From Ailanthus altissimus (lineage: Eukaryota; Streptophyta; Magnoliopsida; Sapindales; Simaroubaceae), in the NCBI GenBank assembly GCA_946807835.1, contig OX327683.1, positions 14,637,001-14,701,000 of the forward strand: a stretch of DNA of 64,000 bases. Reading direction: 5' to 3'. This document shows positions 48,906 through 60,743 of the stretch, one piece after another (the stretch's first letter is position 1; every line of letters starts with the position of its first letter). The notes under the pieces are model-generated. The model searched no databases. It saw only the letters and a list, made by a program, of their open reading frames with translations, and was not told where the DNA came from. Both the position numbers and the translations under genes were made by a program.

Positions 48906-51072
48906 TTTTTTATGTATAAATATAGTGTCTATAAATCTTTTTAAGCAAATGTGTTGTATAATGCCAATTAAATAGATCAGTTTTGAGAATGAAATGAGAA
49001 AAAAAATTACATCCGAAGAGTGGCACATCACTTCATTATATTATTATTATATTATTTAATTATTTATAATTTTATTTTATTATGTATAGCCCACTTATAT
49101 TATTTTTTAAATTTTAAATTGATATTTGTTTATTAAATTATATTATCTGTTAATTATTTAATTAATTTATCTATATTATTTAATTAATTTTTTTAATAAT
49201 TATTGTGTGCGGTATCATTTACATCTCTTAAAATTTTTAAATATTATTTATTATATTTATATGAATTTATTTGATTTTGTAGTTTTAAATATTATTTATT
49301 CACTATTGATATATTTTAAAGTATATTTCTATTTATTTACAGAAAAACGTAATTTCTAAGAGACTAAGAGTTTTAGTTGTAGACTATTTTCAATGACAAT
49401 ATCATCTTATTCAAAAGTATGGGTGTTGATAATTAGTTTAAAGATAGAAGAATATCTATCAATAAAATAATTATTTATAAAAATATTAAATTGATTACAT
49501 ATTACAGTCATCTACATTATCCAAATAATTATATGTAATAAACACTCTAATATTAATATAATGCATCTCATTCGAAACTATTCGACTAGACGAATGACTA
49601 ATAAAAAAATATAATAACTTTGACTCTATAGTAGTTGTAACAATAAAAAAATTTAACATAAATAAAAACTAAATAAATTGTATAATTAAATAATGTAGTT
49701 AAATCAAATAAAATTAATAAACAATATTGTTGAATTAAATAATTAATAAATAATATATATAATTTTAATAAAAATAAAAATTTAAATAAAAATAAAAATA
49801 AATAATATAAGTGGGCCATACATATAAAAATAAAAATATAAATAATTAAATAAAAAATTATAATAATATAATAACACGATGAACCACCATAGCAAGCTCT
49901 CTGGTGCGATTTTTTGTTTTCTCATTCCATACTCAAACTGATCGATTTAATCCACATTACATAATGTATTTGTTTTAAAAATCTTATAAACATTATATTT
50001 ATATATACAAAAGAAATTTCATATATATAAATGTATATTATTGACATGTTTTTAAATAATACAAAATAAAATAAAAGTAAATTACAATAAAAAAAAGAAA
50101 TAACAATCTCACATTTATTGTAAAAGTATGATATGTTGAATGATTCAATTCGATTTCTCTAAGTTTTGAGTGAGTGTGTTTTTTTATATATTTTATCAAG
50201 TTTAAATTTAGAATGGGTGAGTTTTACATATAAAATAAGGGTATTTGTGTCCATTTACTAAGTATTTAATTATAAAAATTTAGTATTTGATTAAATTAGA
50301 AAATGACCCAAAAACTTTAATTATTTACAAAAATTCTCGGAGATTTTTGTGGGGCATTCCGTTCCGCCTTTGCTTGTCAAAGTAAAATTCAAAAGTCAAA
50401 ACTCAAACTTGACCCTTCTTTTATAGAATAATGTAACCTCGTGTAAAATGAGCCTCAAGACTCCCGAAACACATCCGGATTTGAATTTGAGTTATATAAC
50501 TAGGATATAACGTAAAAATAATAAATGAATAACTATTAGTTCAAAACTCATGAAAATGATAAAATCTCTACATAAATAATACCAAGATATGATAATAGAA
50601 CTTATTATGAAATTAAAATGGCCTTGATTTTCCAAATTAAAATAATTCCATAGTGGCAAATAATACGTCAAGAAGTTAATGTCCAAATATTTTATCATCT
50701 AATAATGTTCAAATATAGTTTTACAATAGAAAAAAAGAAGAAGATATAATAGTGTAATTATCATATTTAAGTGATGCTGGATGCACCAATTAAATAACTT
50801 CTAATGCATATAAATTTATTTATTTATTTAAAAAAAAAATCAAACAGCATGTTGATACGAAATAATTAAGATAATAAGCTTAAAATAATTAATCCTCTTA
50901 TATTTTATTAAAAGTAGAATACTTGGATGACCATTGAGATTTTTTTTAACAATGTTGTCCTCTGACGCGGCGTTTTGGTCCGGCTGCTTTCAAAGTTCCA
51001 AAGTTTCAACTCCACCGACCCTTTTGGCTATTGCCTTGGCAGTAATTAACTGTTTACGAATACAATTCACAC
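48906..51072. other. AT-rich intergenic DNA upstream of the kinase gene
   Basis: No gene seen. Short minus-strand frames at 49598-49819 and 50492-50698 are low-complexity translations of AT-rich DNA. Composition becomes more balanced from about 50950, where the 5' region of the kinase gene begins. Confidence 0.5.
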
Positions 51073-51354
51073 TTGGCAACGATGACGATGACAAGTGTCA
51101 TGTTTTCATTGGCTGAAACCGTTTCAAACAGTGTTCTCAACACATCTGATTCCTGGCTCTTTCACTTTCCCTCCACTCACTCGGTCACCAGAGCCACCAC
51201 ACGTTCTTCACCACTTCTACTTCTTCCATTTCATGCGCATGCGCTTCATTTTCCCTTTCTTCTCCGGCTTCAACGCAACCTCAACCAATCACAAAATTCT
51301 CCAAATTTTAACAAACAAATAAAAACCAAAACAATCATCCGCCCTTTTTTTAAA

Positions 51355-54300
51355 ATGTCAATTTCATTAGCCTCAGCTTCAACTTCTATAACTGCGTTTC
51401 GGTCGGCCAAAACCACGCCGAACCGGAGCAAGCGGCGGCAACAACAAGTGAGAGTACTTGGAGATTTCGGTCACTTAAGTGACGTAGTGCGCAAGGACAT
51501 GGAGTTCTTGAAGAAAGGATTCAGCAGAGGAATTGCGTGGGCAAATCAGACATTTCGCATTCCTCAGGTTACCAAAACCCTAGACGACCTTCTCTGGCTT
51601 CGGAACCTCGAGGATCCCCAAGCTGCTCAGCTGGAGCCTCGTCATTGGCCGCAGCCTTCTTATCCAGGTCCAGTTCCATATATTCTTTTATCGTTTGTGC
51701 AAATATGTCTTCATAATTTGTATCATTTTTTTTAAAAAAGTTTTATTTCTTTTTAGTAGTTATATTGGAAGAATCATGTTGTTGTTTGTTTGCATTAGTA
51801 AGGATTCCTTTGGGATTGAGCTGTTGTGGCTATTGTCCACAGCTGTTGTCAAATGGAATCACTTGTTGTGGAGTAGAGAAAGACCAATAGAAACTTTCCA
51901 GAGTATAGAATATGTTTAACAAGCACCCCAGGTGATGTGTTTTCAAAATTAAACAGAGGGATCCGTTTGGTATAGAGGTGCTTTTTGTTGTACTTTAGAA
52001 GCATGTAGTTTAGGTGTTTGGTAAACACAATTTCCACTTCATAGTTAGGTGTTTACCAAATACCCACCTTCTTTGATTCTATAGCTAGTGCTTCCATTCC
52101 ACGAGACTTCTATACCAAATAGATATGTGCAACAAGTATATATAGTGAAATCACTAGTTGTCAAGTTGAAGAAATACTCTAGCTATTGTGCTCTCAAAAT
52201 TAAGTTGAAGCATAGCCGTTGCATAAGGGCCTAAGTTTTGTTAAGCATAGCTGAGAAGGGGCTTCTTTCAACATCTATTTCTCTTAGGAAATGTTTAAAA
52301 ATTGCCACTTTTTTAAGCAAAAATTTATTTTAGCCCCACAACACATTTATGAACTTTATTAGCCAATTACCTGATTTTCAGATCATTTTACACCTGAAGC
52401 ATTTTTGCATCTCTTTGTCACAAGTTATTTGAAAATTTGATCCAAAATACACTTTGAAATTAGTTAAAATAGGTAAATTTGGAGTAGTATAGGTTGAAAA
52501 TTGGTAAATTTGATTGAACATGGTCAGAAAATGGGCAAAATCCGGCAAAAAAGACCGGAGAAGGAGGTCGAAGCCGTGCCCAATGCTAGGGCCGCGAAGC
52601 ATTTTGCATCTCTCTGTCACAAGCTATTTGAAAATTTGATCCAAAATACACTTTGAAATTAGTTAAAATAGGTAAATTTGGAGTAGTATAGGTTGAAAAT
52701 TGGTAAATTTGATTGAAAATGGTTGGAAAATGGACAAAATCTGGCAAAAAAGACCAGAGAATGAGGTCGAAGCCGTGCCCAATGATAGGGCCGGGCGGCA
52801 CGAGGAGGGCGCGTGGCCCCTTCTCACACCATGCTTCGTGCGCAAGGTGGGGAGCGAGGCCCCTTGTTGTGCCTTGCCTCGCGCCGTAAGGAGTGTGCGG
52901 GGAATCCTTAGCTATGTCCACCATTTGGTCCCCGATTTCCTTATTAACAAGGGTAATTTCATTCATTTATTGTCTTCTTGGCTAATAAAAATTAACCAAA
53001 TAGTTTTTGGCTATAAAAGTTTATGACCTTTAAATAGTAGCTATTTTTGGACATTTTCTATTTCTCTTTCTTCGCCATTGTGTCTATGTGATTGTCTTTT
53101 TATTTGTGGTAGAGGCAAAAACAATTAAGGTAGTTTCTTTTCTAGTTTTTGTTGACATGAGATTATGGTATGTCTTGACAGGACTCACTGGTGTGGATTT
53201 GTTGATGGCTGATCTTAAAGCCTTGGAAATATATGCTAGTTATTTCTACCATCTGTCGAAGATTTGGTCAAAGCCACTTCCAGAAGTGTACAATCCGCAA
53301 GATGTTGCTGATTATTTCAATTGCAGGCCGCATATAGTGGCTCTTCGACTTCTTGAGGTTGTTAAAATATTTTAATTTGATTAGTTTTTTGGTTATGTTC
53401 AATCAAAAGATTTGATACAAGATTATGCTTTAATTAGGTTTTCTTACTCATTTCTAGCTGAATGACATTTCATAGAGTGCTTTTTCACTCTATTAATCAA
53501 TCTATCTATGATGCCTGTTCTATGCCATGACTTGTGTTAGGAAATCAGCCTTTGTTGGAGTTTTTACCCGCCTTAATACCTCTATGGTTGATATTTAGTA
53601 CCCTAAAACTCTTAAGTGCTTTGCAGAATACTTCGCCCATAAGTAAAACAAGAATAGAAAAGAATTACACACATAATAGACATAAATAATCACACACAAG
53701 GCACAAGATATTTACGTGGTTCAACAACAAATGCCTATGTCTACGGTGGATTATGAGATCTTAATTTTTTTTATTCAGTTCACAAAGAACTCAAAGATCA
53801 CAATCATCTAAAACAAGAGACTCTCAAGGAATATGTCAACAGACGAGCTCTCACAAAGGATCTATCAGTGCTATCTTGCGCACATATCACTCAAGTACTC
53901 CTATGGTGCTCTTTCGCGCACCTAACGCTCTAGAGCTACTTTAAGCTCTTTGTTCTCTCTTTTGTTGATGCATTATAATTCTAATGGCTTACAGGGGTTT
54001 ATATAGGCTCCAAAAGTTTCATAGAAACCCTATTTCTAGTTGAAATAAGAGTTCACCGTTGTAGAAGTCCAAAAACCGACTTTGGGACGCAATTCTCTTC
54101 AAAACAGGAAATTTTCCGTAAGTTGGCGCCTAGGCACCGCTGCTCCTAGGTCTTAGGTGTGGCATCTTGGCGCCTAGACGCCACATTCTGGTGTCTAGGC
54201 GTTGTTGCGATGTGATCTCAGCTCTTCTCGCGCTTCAAGTCCTCCTCGCTTTTGACTTTCTGTTTTTGACCCTTTCTCATCCATCCAACGTGTCCTCGAC

Positions 54301-57300
54301 CTCGTGTCCAGTCCTCATTATTTTCCAATTAAAAAATCATGCTCAAACACAATTTTGAATCACCAAATTCCAACAACTTGTTATAGGTTGTAAATTAATT
54401 ACTCTTTAGGTCTTAAGTAAAAGTTGTAATCATTAAGCCATTCAATTGGCCTTTTCTATGGTGTAGACACTTACTCTTTTTAAATTTATCTCTTTAAGGT
54501 TGGCTCCTGCTTTCTCTCTGCTGCAATCAAAATTCGAACTTCAAGGATGCGAAAGATCTTGAGATCAAATTCAGAGAAGGATATTGAAGGGGACATGTCA
54601 CAGTACGAATTTGGGATTGTTTTGAAAGAAACAATGCTAAATTTGGGACCTACTTTTATCAAAGGTAAGGAAATTTAAGGTCAAATTCTAAAAACATATT
54701 TTTTCCTGTTATTTTATTTTTTGATGTTTCGTTTATCTTTCTTGTTCATATTTCTCTTTCAATTATATGCTGGGTATTTTATTTTTCTCCCGCAGTCACA
54801 AGATTATCAATAAACTAGTTACATGCCTTTGCTTTCTCATGCAGTTGGTCAATCCCTTTCCACAAGGCCAGATATTATTGGTTCTGATATTTCCAAGGTT
54901 TGATGAAAGACATTCTTCTTGCTTTTCCATGTGTTTTTTCTTCAATGAAGCATTTCAGCTCAGATATTTGTGAAGAAATGAACTACATGTTTGTCCTCGA
55001 ATAATAGAGTCTAAATGTTCTTTGCCCTTTTTTCCTTTTGGTCAACTCTCACTTTATATTAGTTCTGTTATTTTCCAGAAAAATGGCTAGTTATCCTGTC
55101 TGGTTGGATTACAAAAAGATTTTTTTCAATTTCGTTCTTACCATATGGGTATGAAAAGACCTTTGGGAGTCTCATCTTCTTCATGATACTATTTTGCATT
55201 GATAAGTTTAGTACTTTGTTATCAGTCTGCTTATGTACTTAGATATTTGTACTGTAATTATGTTTATAAACATTTTCTTGTACTTGAATCATGGATAAAC
55301 ATTTCATGTACTTCTGTATTGTTCTGTGGTGAATTCAGTTGGAAGATTGTCTTTCATTATTTTTATTGGAATTTTGGGTTATGATTGCAGGCATTGTCTG
55401 AACTGCACGATCAAATCCCTCCTTTTCCCAAGTCTATAGCAATGAAAATAATTGAGGAAGAATTAGGTTCTCCTGTCAAATCATTCCTTAGCTACATCTC
55501 TGAGGAACCTGTTGCAGCAGCATCGTTTGGTCAGGTTGCTTTTGACTGAAATATTGAAAGGAAAAAGTGTATGATGTAATTCATACATATAATACACTTT
55601 TGCATAAATATGAGTATCAATGTGGGTTGGTTGGAGCCTTTTAATATGGAGACTGCCTCTTATATGTTTTATGTGGAACATGTTTTAGGTATACCGTGGA
55701 AGGACTCTTGATGGTTTTAGTGTTGCTGTGAAAGTTCAACGTCCTAATTTGCGCCATGTGGTTGTGCGCGATATTTATATTCTTCGCCTTGGGGTATGTA
55801 TTGAACTCTCTTGGCCTATTTTTCTGTATAACCCCATACAAATTTCTAAAATAATTACTGGACAACTGTTTCAGCTGGGATTAGTTCAAAAGATAGCAAA
55901 ACGAAAAAGTGATCTTCGCATATATGCTGATGAGCTTGGAAAAGGCTTGGTTGGGGAGTTGGATTATACTTTAGAGGCTGCAAATGCTTCCAAGTTTCAG
56001 GTATTCATTCTACTTTTTTATGTTGTAATAGATGATATAGAAGGTTCACAATGATGTATATGTTTGTATAACAGTCTAGCTACTCTTTATGCTGCTATAG
56101 AGGTGAATTTAGTTTTAAAATTTGGTTTAAGGATTTTATTTTTTACCCTGCTCCTTATTGAAATGGAAGTCATAAATTGAAAATTGGTATTGGGCAGGAT
56201 GGGATTTCGAAGTTGTGCTAATATCAGTTAGGAATGGTTTGAACATTTATCCACTACTGGTTGACATCTCTTCATACGATGTTTTTATCTTATTATATGG
56301 AAGCCTCTATTTTTTCTCCTCTCCAATTTAGAACTTTTCATTAATGTGGGTCGTTTTGGGATAAAATACTTGGGGGCCAGCAAATGAAAAAGAGAACAGA
56401 GAAGAGTTTGGGAGGCAGCCTCTTTTTAGTGGATAAAAGACATCTCTGAAGTTTTGATGTGGACAAGTTCATTAGAGTGATCTTGGCTGCTCAGTATCAC
56501 ATGAAAGTGTTTGTGTTTCACTTAGTAAACTGACATTGTTTGTGCAAAATGCTTTTGAATTTTTAAAAATTCAACATATACCTGTAGCCAGGTAGATAAT
56601 TTCTCGAATTGGTTTTACTACAAAGTTAGATTTTATTTTATTCTGATTTTCAGTTGATGATGATCCTAAGGCTTTCTCATTTTGCTAATGGACATGATTA
56701 TTAGCCAAAGGAGTTTTATTCCTGGTGAATTCATGGATATGATGCTCCTGAAGTCTTGCTATATTTTTTAACTGTTGATTTCCTTGTTTACAGGAAGCTC
56801 ATTCCTCCTTCCTCTTCATGTGTGTTCCAAAGGTTCTTAAACATTTGAGTAGCAAGAGAGTCTTAACAATGGAGTGGATGGTTGGTGAGAGTCCAACCGA
56901 TTTGCTCTCTGTATCTACTGGTAGTTCTATAGATCATAGCTCTATGCATTCAGAGAGGCAGAGGCTGGATGCAAAAAGGCGTCTACTAGATCTGGTGTGT
57001 AAGAATAAACTACATTATAATTTATTCCTATGATATCTGTACTTATCTAAATCATTCTAGTGAATTTTGGACTTCTGGTGCAAATTCAAGCTAGATATTT
57101 TGCAGATGAACCTACATGCTGACTTCAATCATGTGATTATTGAGGATGTTTCTTTATTGATTAATTAATAGGTTCAACATTAACAGATCCTTATGCTTCA
57201 AATGTTCTAGGTTCAAAAAGGAGTCGAGGCATCACTTGTTCAACTCCTGGAAACTGGCTTATTGCATGCTGATCCACATCCTGGAAACTTGCGGTACACA

Positions 57301-60300
57301 TCGTCGGGACAAATAGGGTACCTTTTTGGACTGCCTTCTGTAATAGATTAAATTTCCAGTTGTGTTGTGGTAGCTGAAGTTATCGGTTATTTACTGATTA
57401 TTTTCTGTGACAGTTTTCTGGATTTTGGTTTGCTTTGTCAAATGGAAAAGAAGCATCAGTTTGCTATGCTTGCTTCCATTGTACATATAGTAAATGGAGA
57501 CTGGCCATCCCTTGTTCATGCTCTGACTGACATGGATGTTGTGAGGCCAGGGACCAATATACGACTTGTTACTATGGTATTTTATCCACTTGTCTAATTA
57601 TTTTGCTTTTGCACATTTTTGGTACCTAGTGCAAATTTTCTGGACTATCACGAGATTTGCTTATTGTTAAATAATTTGACCCCAAGTTTTGTTTTATTTC
57701 CTTACATGCCGGAATATTGGCAGTTTCTGTTGAATTGAACTGTTGAGTCTTGAAAATATTTCAGGATCTGGAAGATGCTTTGGGAGAGGTAGAATTTAAT
57801 GATGGAATTCCTGATGTCAAGTTCAGCAGGGTGAGAAGTATTTCTTAACAACTGTTTTTGTTTGTGTTCACTTGTCTAATCTAACAACCTTGACTCGAGA
57901 GGTGTATATCAGATCCACAAAAGATTCAATTCTGGCAGTACACTGGGTCTAACATTCTTCTCTTTGATGCTACGAAACCTAATGTTTGATGTATCATTAG
58001 GACAGAGAGTTCGCTATCTTGAAATTAAATGTTTTCTGAAATATGATCTGCCTCACTCAGTATTGTCCCTTCCCCAACCCTATAGGCTACCTCTGCTCTG
58101 AACACACAAATCTAAAGGCTAGGATTCTATACCAATTATTGTAGTTCCAACAGTCAAGATTAAATCCTACTTGCAAATCCAATACACATTGGTTATAATC
58201 CAACTGCTAGATATAGTATCAGTCCTTCAGGGTGCATTAATCTAATGGTTGACAAGCTGTGTTGTACAAACACATCATCACAAATTATTTCATGATTATG
58301 AAGATCAATGTTCCTGCTCTTGGCATGGCTGTGAGATTCTTGAGAAGTTTGAAAATAAACTTTTGGGCATGGATCATCCAATTGAATTCACTTTCCATCA
58401 AGTATTTTTCTACTTTGTCTATCCAGTTATGGTCTAGACCTGATCATATGTGCTGGGGAATGTTAGAAACAGCATCTCTGCTTTTTCCTTTTTCATACCC
58501 CAATTATTCATTTTAATTATGAAATGTTGTAGAAGGACCTCTTGTTTGTTGGTACTTGTATTGTTTGTAGCTTCTTTCATGATTTTAATGATTTATGCTT
58601 TCCTTTTCCTCTTACCTTCCTGTTCTTCATCATAGTACAATACATGGCTCCTTGTGCTGCTTATATGACTCTCTGAGTGTTGCAATAAATTTTTGTTCTT
58701 GAAGGTTCTCAGTAAGATATGGTCTGTAGCCTTGAAGTATCAATTCCGCATGCCGCCATACTATACTCTTGTTCTACGGTCTCTTGCATCCTTGGAAGGT
58801 AACTTTTCAATGGCCATATCCCTTCATGGAAAGTTATCCCTAGTCATCTTCCTTCATTCCCAGTTATATCCTATTTACAATTCGTCTTTCATCTGTCTTG
58901 GAATGTCATTTAACACATGCTCATGTTGCACAATTTAATTCATCATTCATATTGCATTATATTTTCTCAGGTTTGGCAGTAGCTGGAGATCCAAATTTCA
59001 AGACATTTGAGGCTGCATACCCTTTTGTTATTCAGAAACTTCTCACTGAAAATTCTGCTGCTACAAGAAAAATCTTACATTCGGTACAAGTTCCTTAGTA
59101 ACATTGGTTTATTTGGTGGATTGTATTAGATTTTTACTTTAATATTCTATTAGTAATACCATGTGAGCCAGTAAATTACAGGCTTTAGTTAGGAGGATTC
59201 AGATGAAAGGACAATATAAAGCTAAATTTTTTAATTTGATGGGTCTTCAAGAGCTGGCACCCATAATATCCTCTTCAAGATATTTCTGCTTGACAAACAC
59301 AAGCATAGAAAGCTATTACCCTGTGCTGGCTAGTGTAAGCAAATTGTAGGAGTTCGAAATTCACTAGCATCAGGGAATTTATTTTCTTGGTATCAAGGAA
59401 TAATTTTTGATGTTGGACATGTATCTTAACGTTCATTTTGCTGATTGTCCTAGCTATTTAGTTTACTGGGGATGTTGACCCTAAAACCTTTCAGAAGTAG
59501 TTGTAAGTAAAATTTGTGTTACTTTGGTTGTTTGCTTATTTTATTTGTGCCATTCAGGTGGTTTTCAACAAAAGGAAGGAATTCCAGTGGCAGAAGCTCT
59601 CTTTTTTCCTGAGAGTCAGTGCAACAAGGTGTGTACATAAATTTCTTATGCTCATTAGTCGTATTTTTCTTTTGCAAACATTTTAACGCTTAATTCTGTC
59701 ATTTTCACAGGAAAAGCTTGCAGCGGTTAATAGCACCAAAGAGTGAAACTTCTGTAGATTATTTACCAAATAGAGCTGGTGTCTTTGACGCTGCTAATTT
59801 GGTGTTGAGGCTTTTACAATCTACAGATGGTGCCGTGCTAAGAAGACTCTTAATGACTGCAGTAAGTGCCTCCAAGCTGAACCTTTTCTCTTGTACTAAA
59901 TAATTATTGCTACCACATACTTTGAGGCACTATAATTTTTATTCTAGTGTCAAATATCTCTTCCCCAACATTATTATAAGTTATGGCCATTTGTTGCTTC
60001 CTGAGACTGACATCTTGAAAATATAATTAAGTTTAAAGGGTATCTTAGGAGCCATTAGCTTGCTTGTCTTATATTAATACACATGGGAAACTGGAATCTT
60101 TGTCTGTCTGTTACTAATGATACTGTTCTGTTACATGGTTCTGCTCCCAAGGAAAATTCATGATTTTAGTTTATTACAATGTAACATATGGAGAGTGAAT
60201 GGCATGAAGCACCATGCTCTTTTCACTGGCAGGAACAAGCATGTGCATATTTTATGCATTTCAAAATTCGTTCTCATTCTGCATTTTGATGAACAGGATG

Positions 60301-60743
60301 GAGCTTCATTAATCAGAGCTTTTGTTTCCAAAGAAGCAAGTTTATTTCGGCGGCAACTCTGCAGGGTCATTGCTGATGCTCTGTACCAATGGATGTTTGA
60401 AGCTCTTGGAAAAGGAACTCCAGTAGCTAGTTATCATTCCCAAGTAAGATTGGCAAGTGGGCCTAATAACAGAGAGTTAGAGCCATCTTCCAGATTATCT
60501 CCATCTATTTATGATTATCAATCTTTCTTGAGAGATAAACGGCTCAAAGTGATTTTTTCAAAGATTCTTGATCCCGTGAGGAGAAATCCAGTATTGATGC
60601 TGAGGTTTTGCTGGACTTTATTTGTTATGTTTGTTACAGCTTCGGCTCTGGCTTGTCACCAAATGGTCATCTCTTTATCTGAAGCCTACTTGGGCCCAAT
60701 ATTAGCTCCCAAGCGATATGCAATCAGTGTCTCAAATCCTTAG
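51355..60743 (+). CDS. ABC1/UbiB-family atypical protein kinase (ABC1K), probably plastid
   Basis: Sixteen exons: 51355-51667, 53182-53357, 54499-54664, 54845-54897, 55391-55534, 55689-55793, 55875-56000, 56794-56994, 57211-57317, 57414-57576, 57765-57830, 58705-58798, 58971-59083, 59558-59628, 59711-59861 and 60297-60743. The sum is 2496 nt, or 831 aa, with all junctions in phase. Residues 1 to about 45 are Ser/Ala/Arg-rich, like a plastid transit peptide. ABC1 hallmarks are intact: KVGQ at 218-221, the Ala-rich loop AAASFGQ at 278-284, Lys299 in VAVK, ExD at E347/D349, HADPHPGN at 447-454 and DFG at 467-469. A hydrophobic segment lies near the C-terminus (VLMLRFCWTLFVMFV). Such kinases sit on plastoglobules or envelopes and affect prenyl-lipid metabolism; the substrate here is unknown. 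The frame is also open upstream to an ATG at 51073 (94 more residues), but 51355 suits the transit peptide better. It may correspond to the larger Arabidopsis members (AT5G24970/AT2G39190 type), uncertain. The first two introns hold transposons. Confidence 0.9.
52285..53058. mobile_element. Non-autonomous Mutator-like element in kinase intron 1
   Basis: A perfect 9-bp duplication TATTTCTCT flanks it (52276-52284 and 53059-53067), as expected for Mutator-like elements. The termini are inverted: left GGAAATGTTTAAAAATTGCCAC and, reverse-complemented, right GAAAATGTCCAAAAATAGCTAC. The interior contains a 200-bp tandem duplication and a GC-rich segment (52780-52910) unlike the flanks, which suggests captured sequence. 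No transposase. Confidence 0.8.
52396..52795. repeat. 200-bp tandem duplication inside the intronic MULE
   Basis: Units begin at 52396 and 52596 (GAAGCATTTTGCATCTCT-like) and end in GAGGTCGAAGCCGTGCCCAA. They agree at about 95% by eye. The second unit runs into the GC-rich block. Confidence 0.85.
53535..54375 (+). mobile_element. Solo LTR (841 bp), copia-like, in kinase intron 2
   Basis: Begins TGTTAGGAAAT and ends AAATTCCAACA, with a perfect 5-bp duplication ACTTG (53530-53534 and 54376-54380). A phrase near the left end (TTTACGTGGTTC, then TGCCTATGTCTACGG) recalls copia LTRs of dicots. A GC-rich cluster of GGCGCCTAG-type words lies at 54123-54207. No coding region. It lies in the sense orientation of the kinase gene if the left end is the LTR 5' end. 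Confidence 0.8.

Noticed and set aside
52586..52966. 126-codon minus-strand frame in kinase intron 1
   Set aside because: Inside a MULE; half is the 200-bp duplicated unit. Kept only as possible captured DNA.
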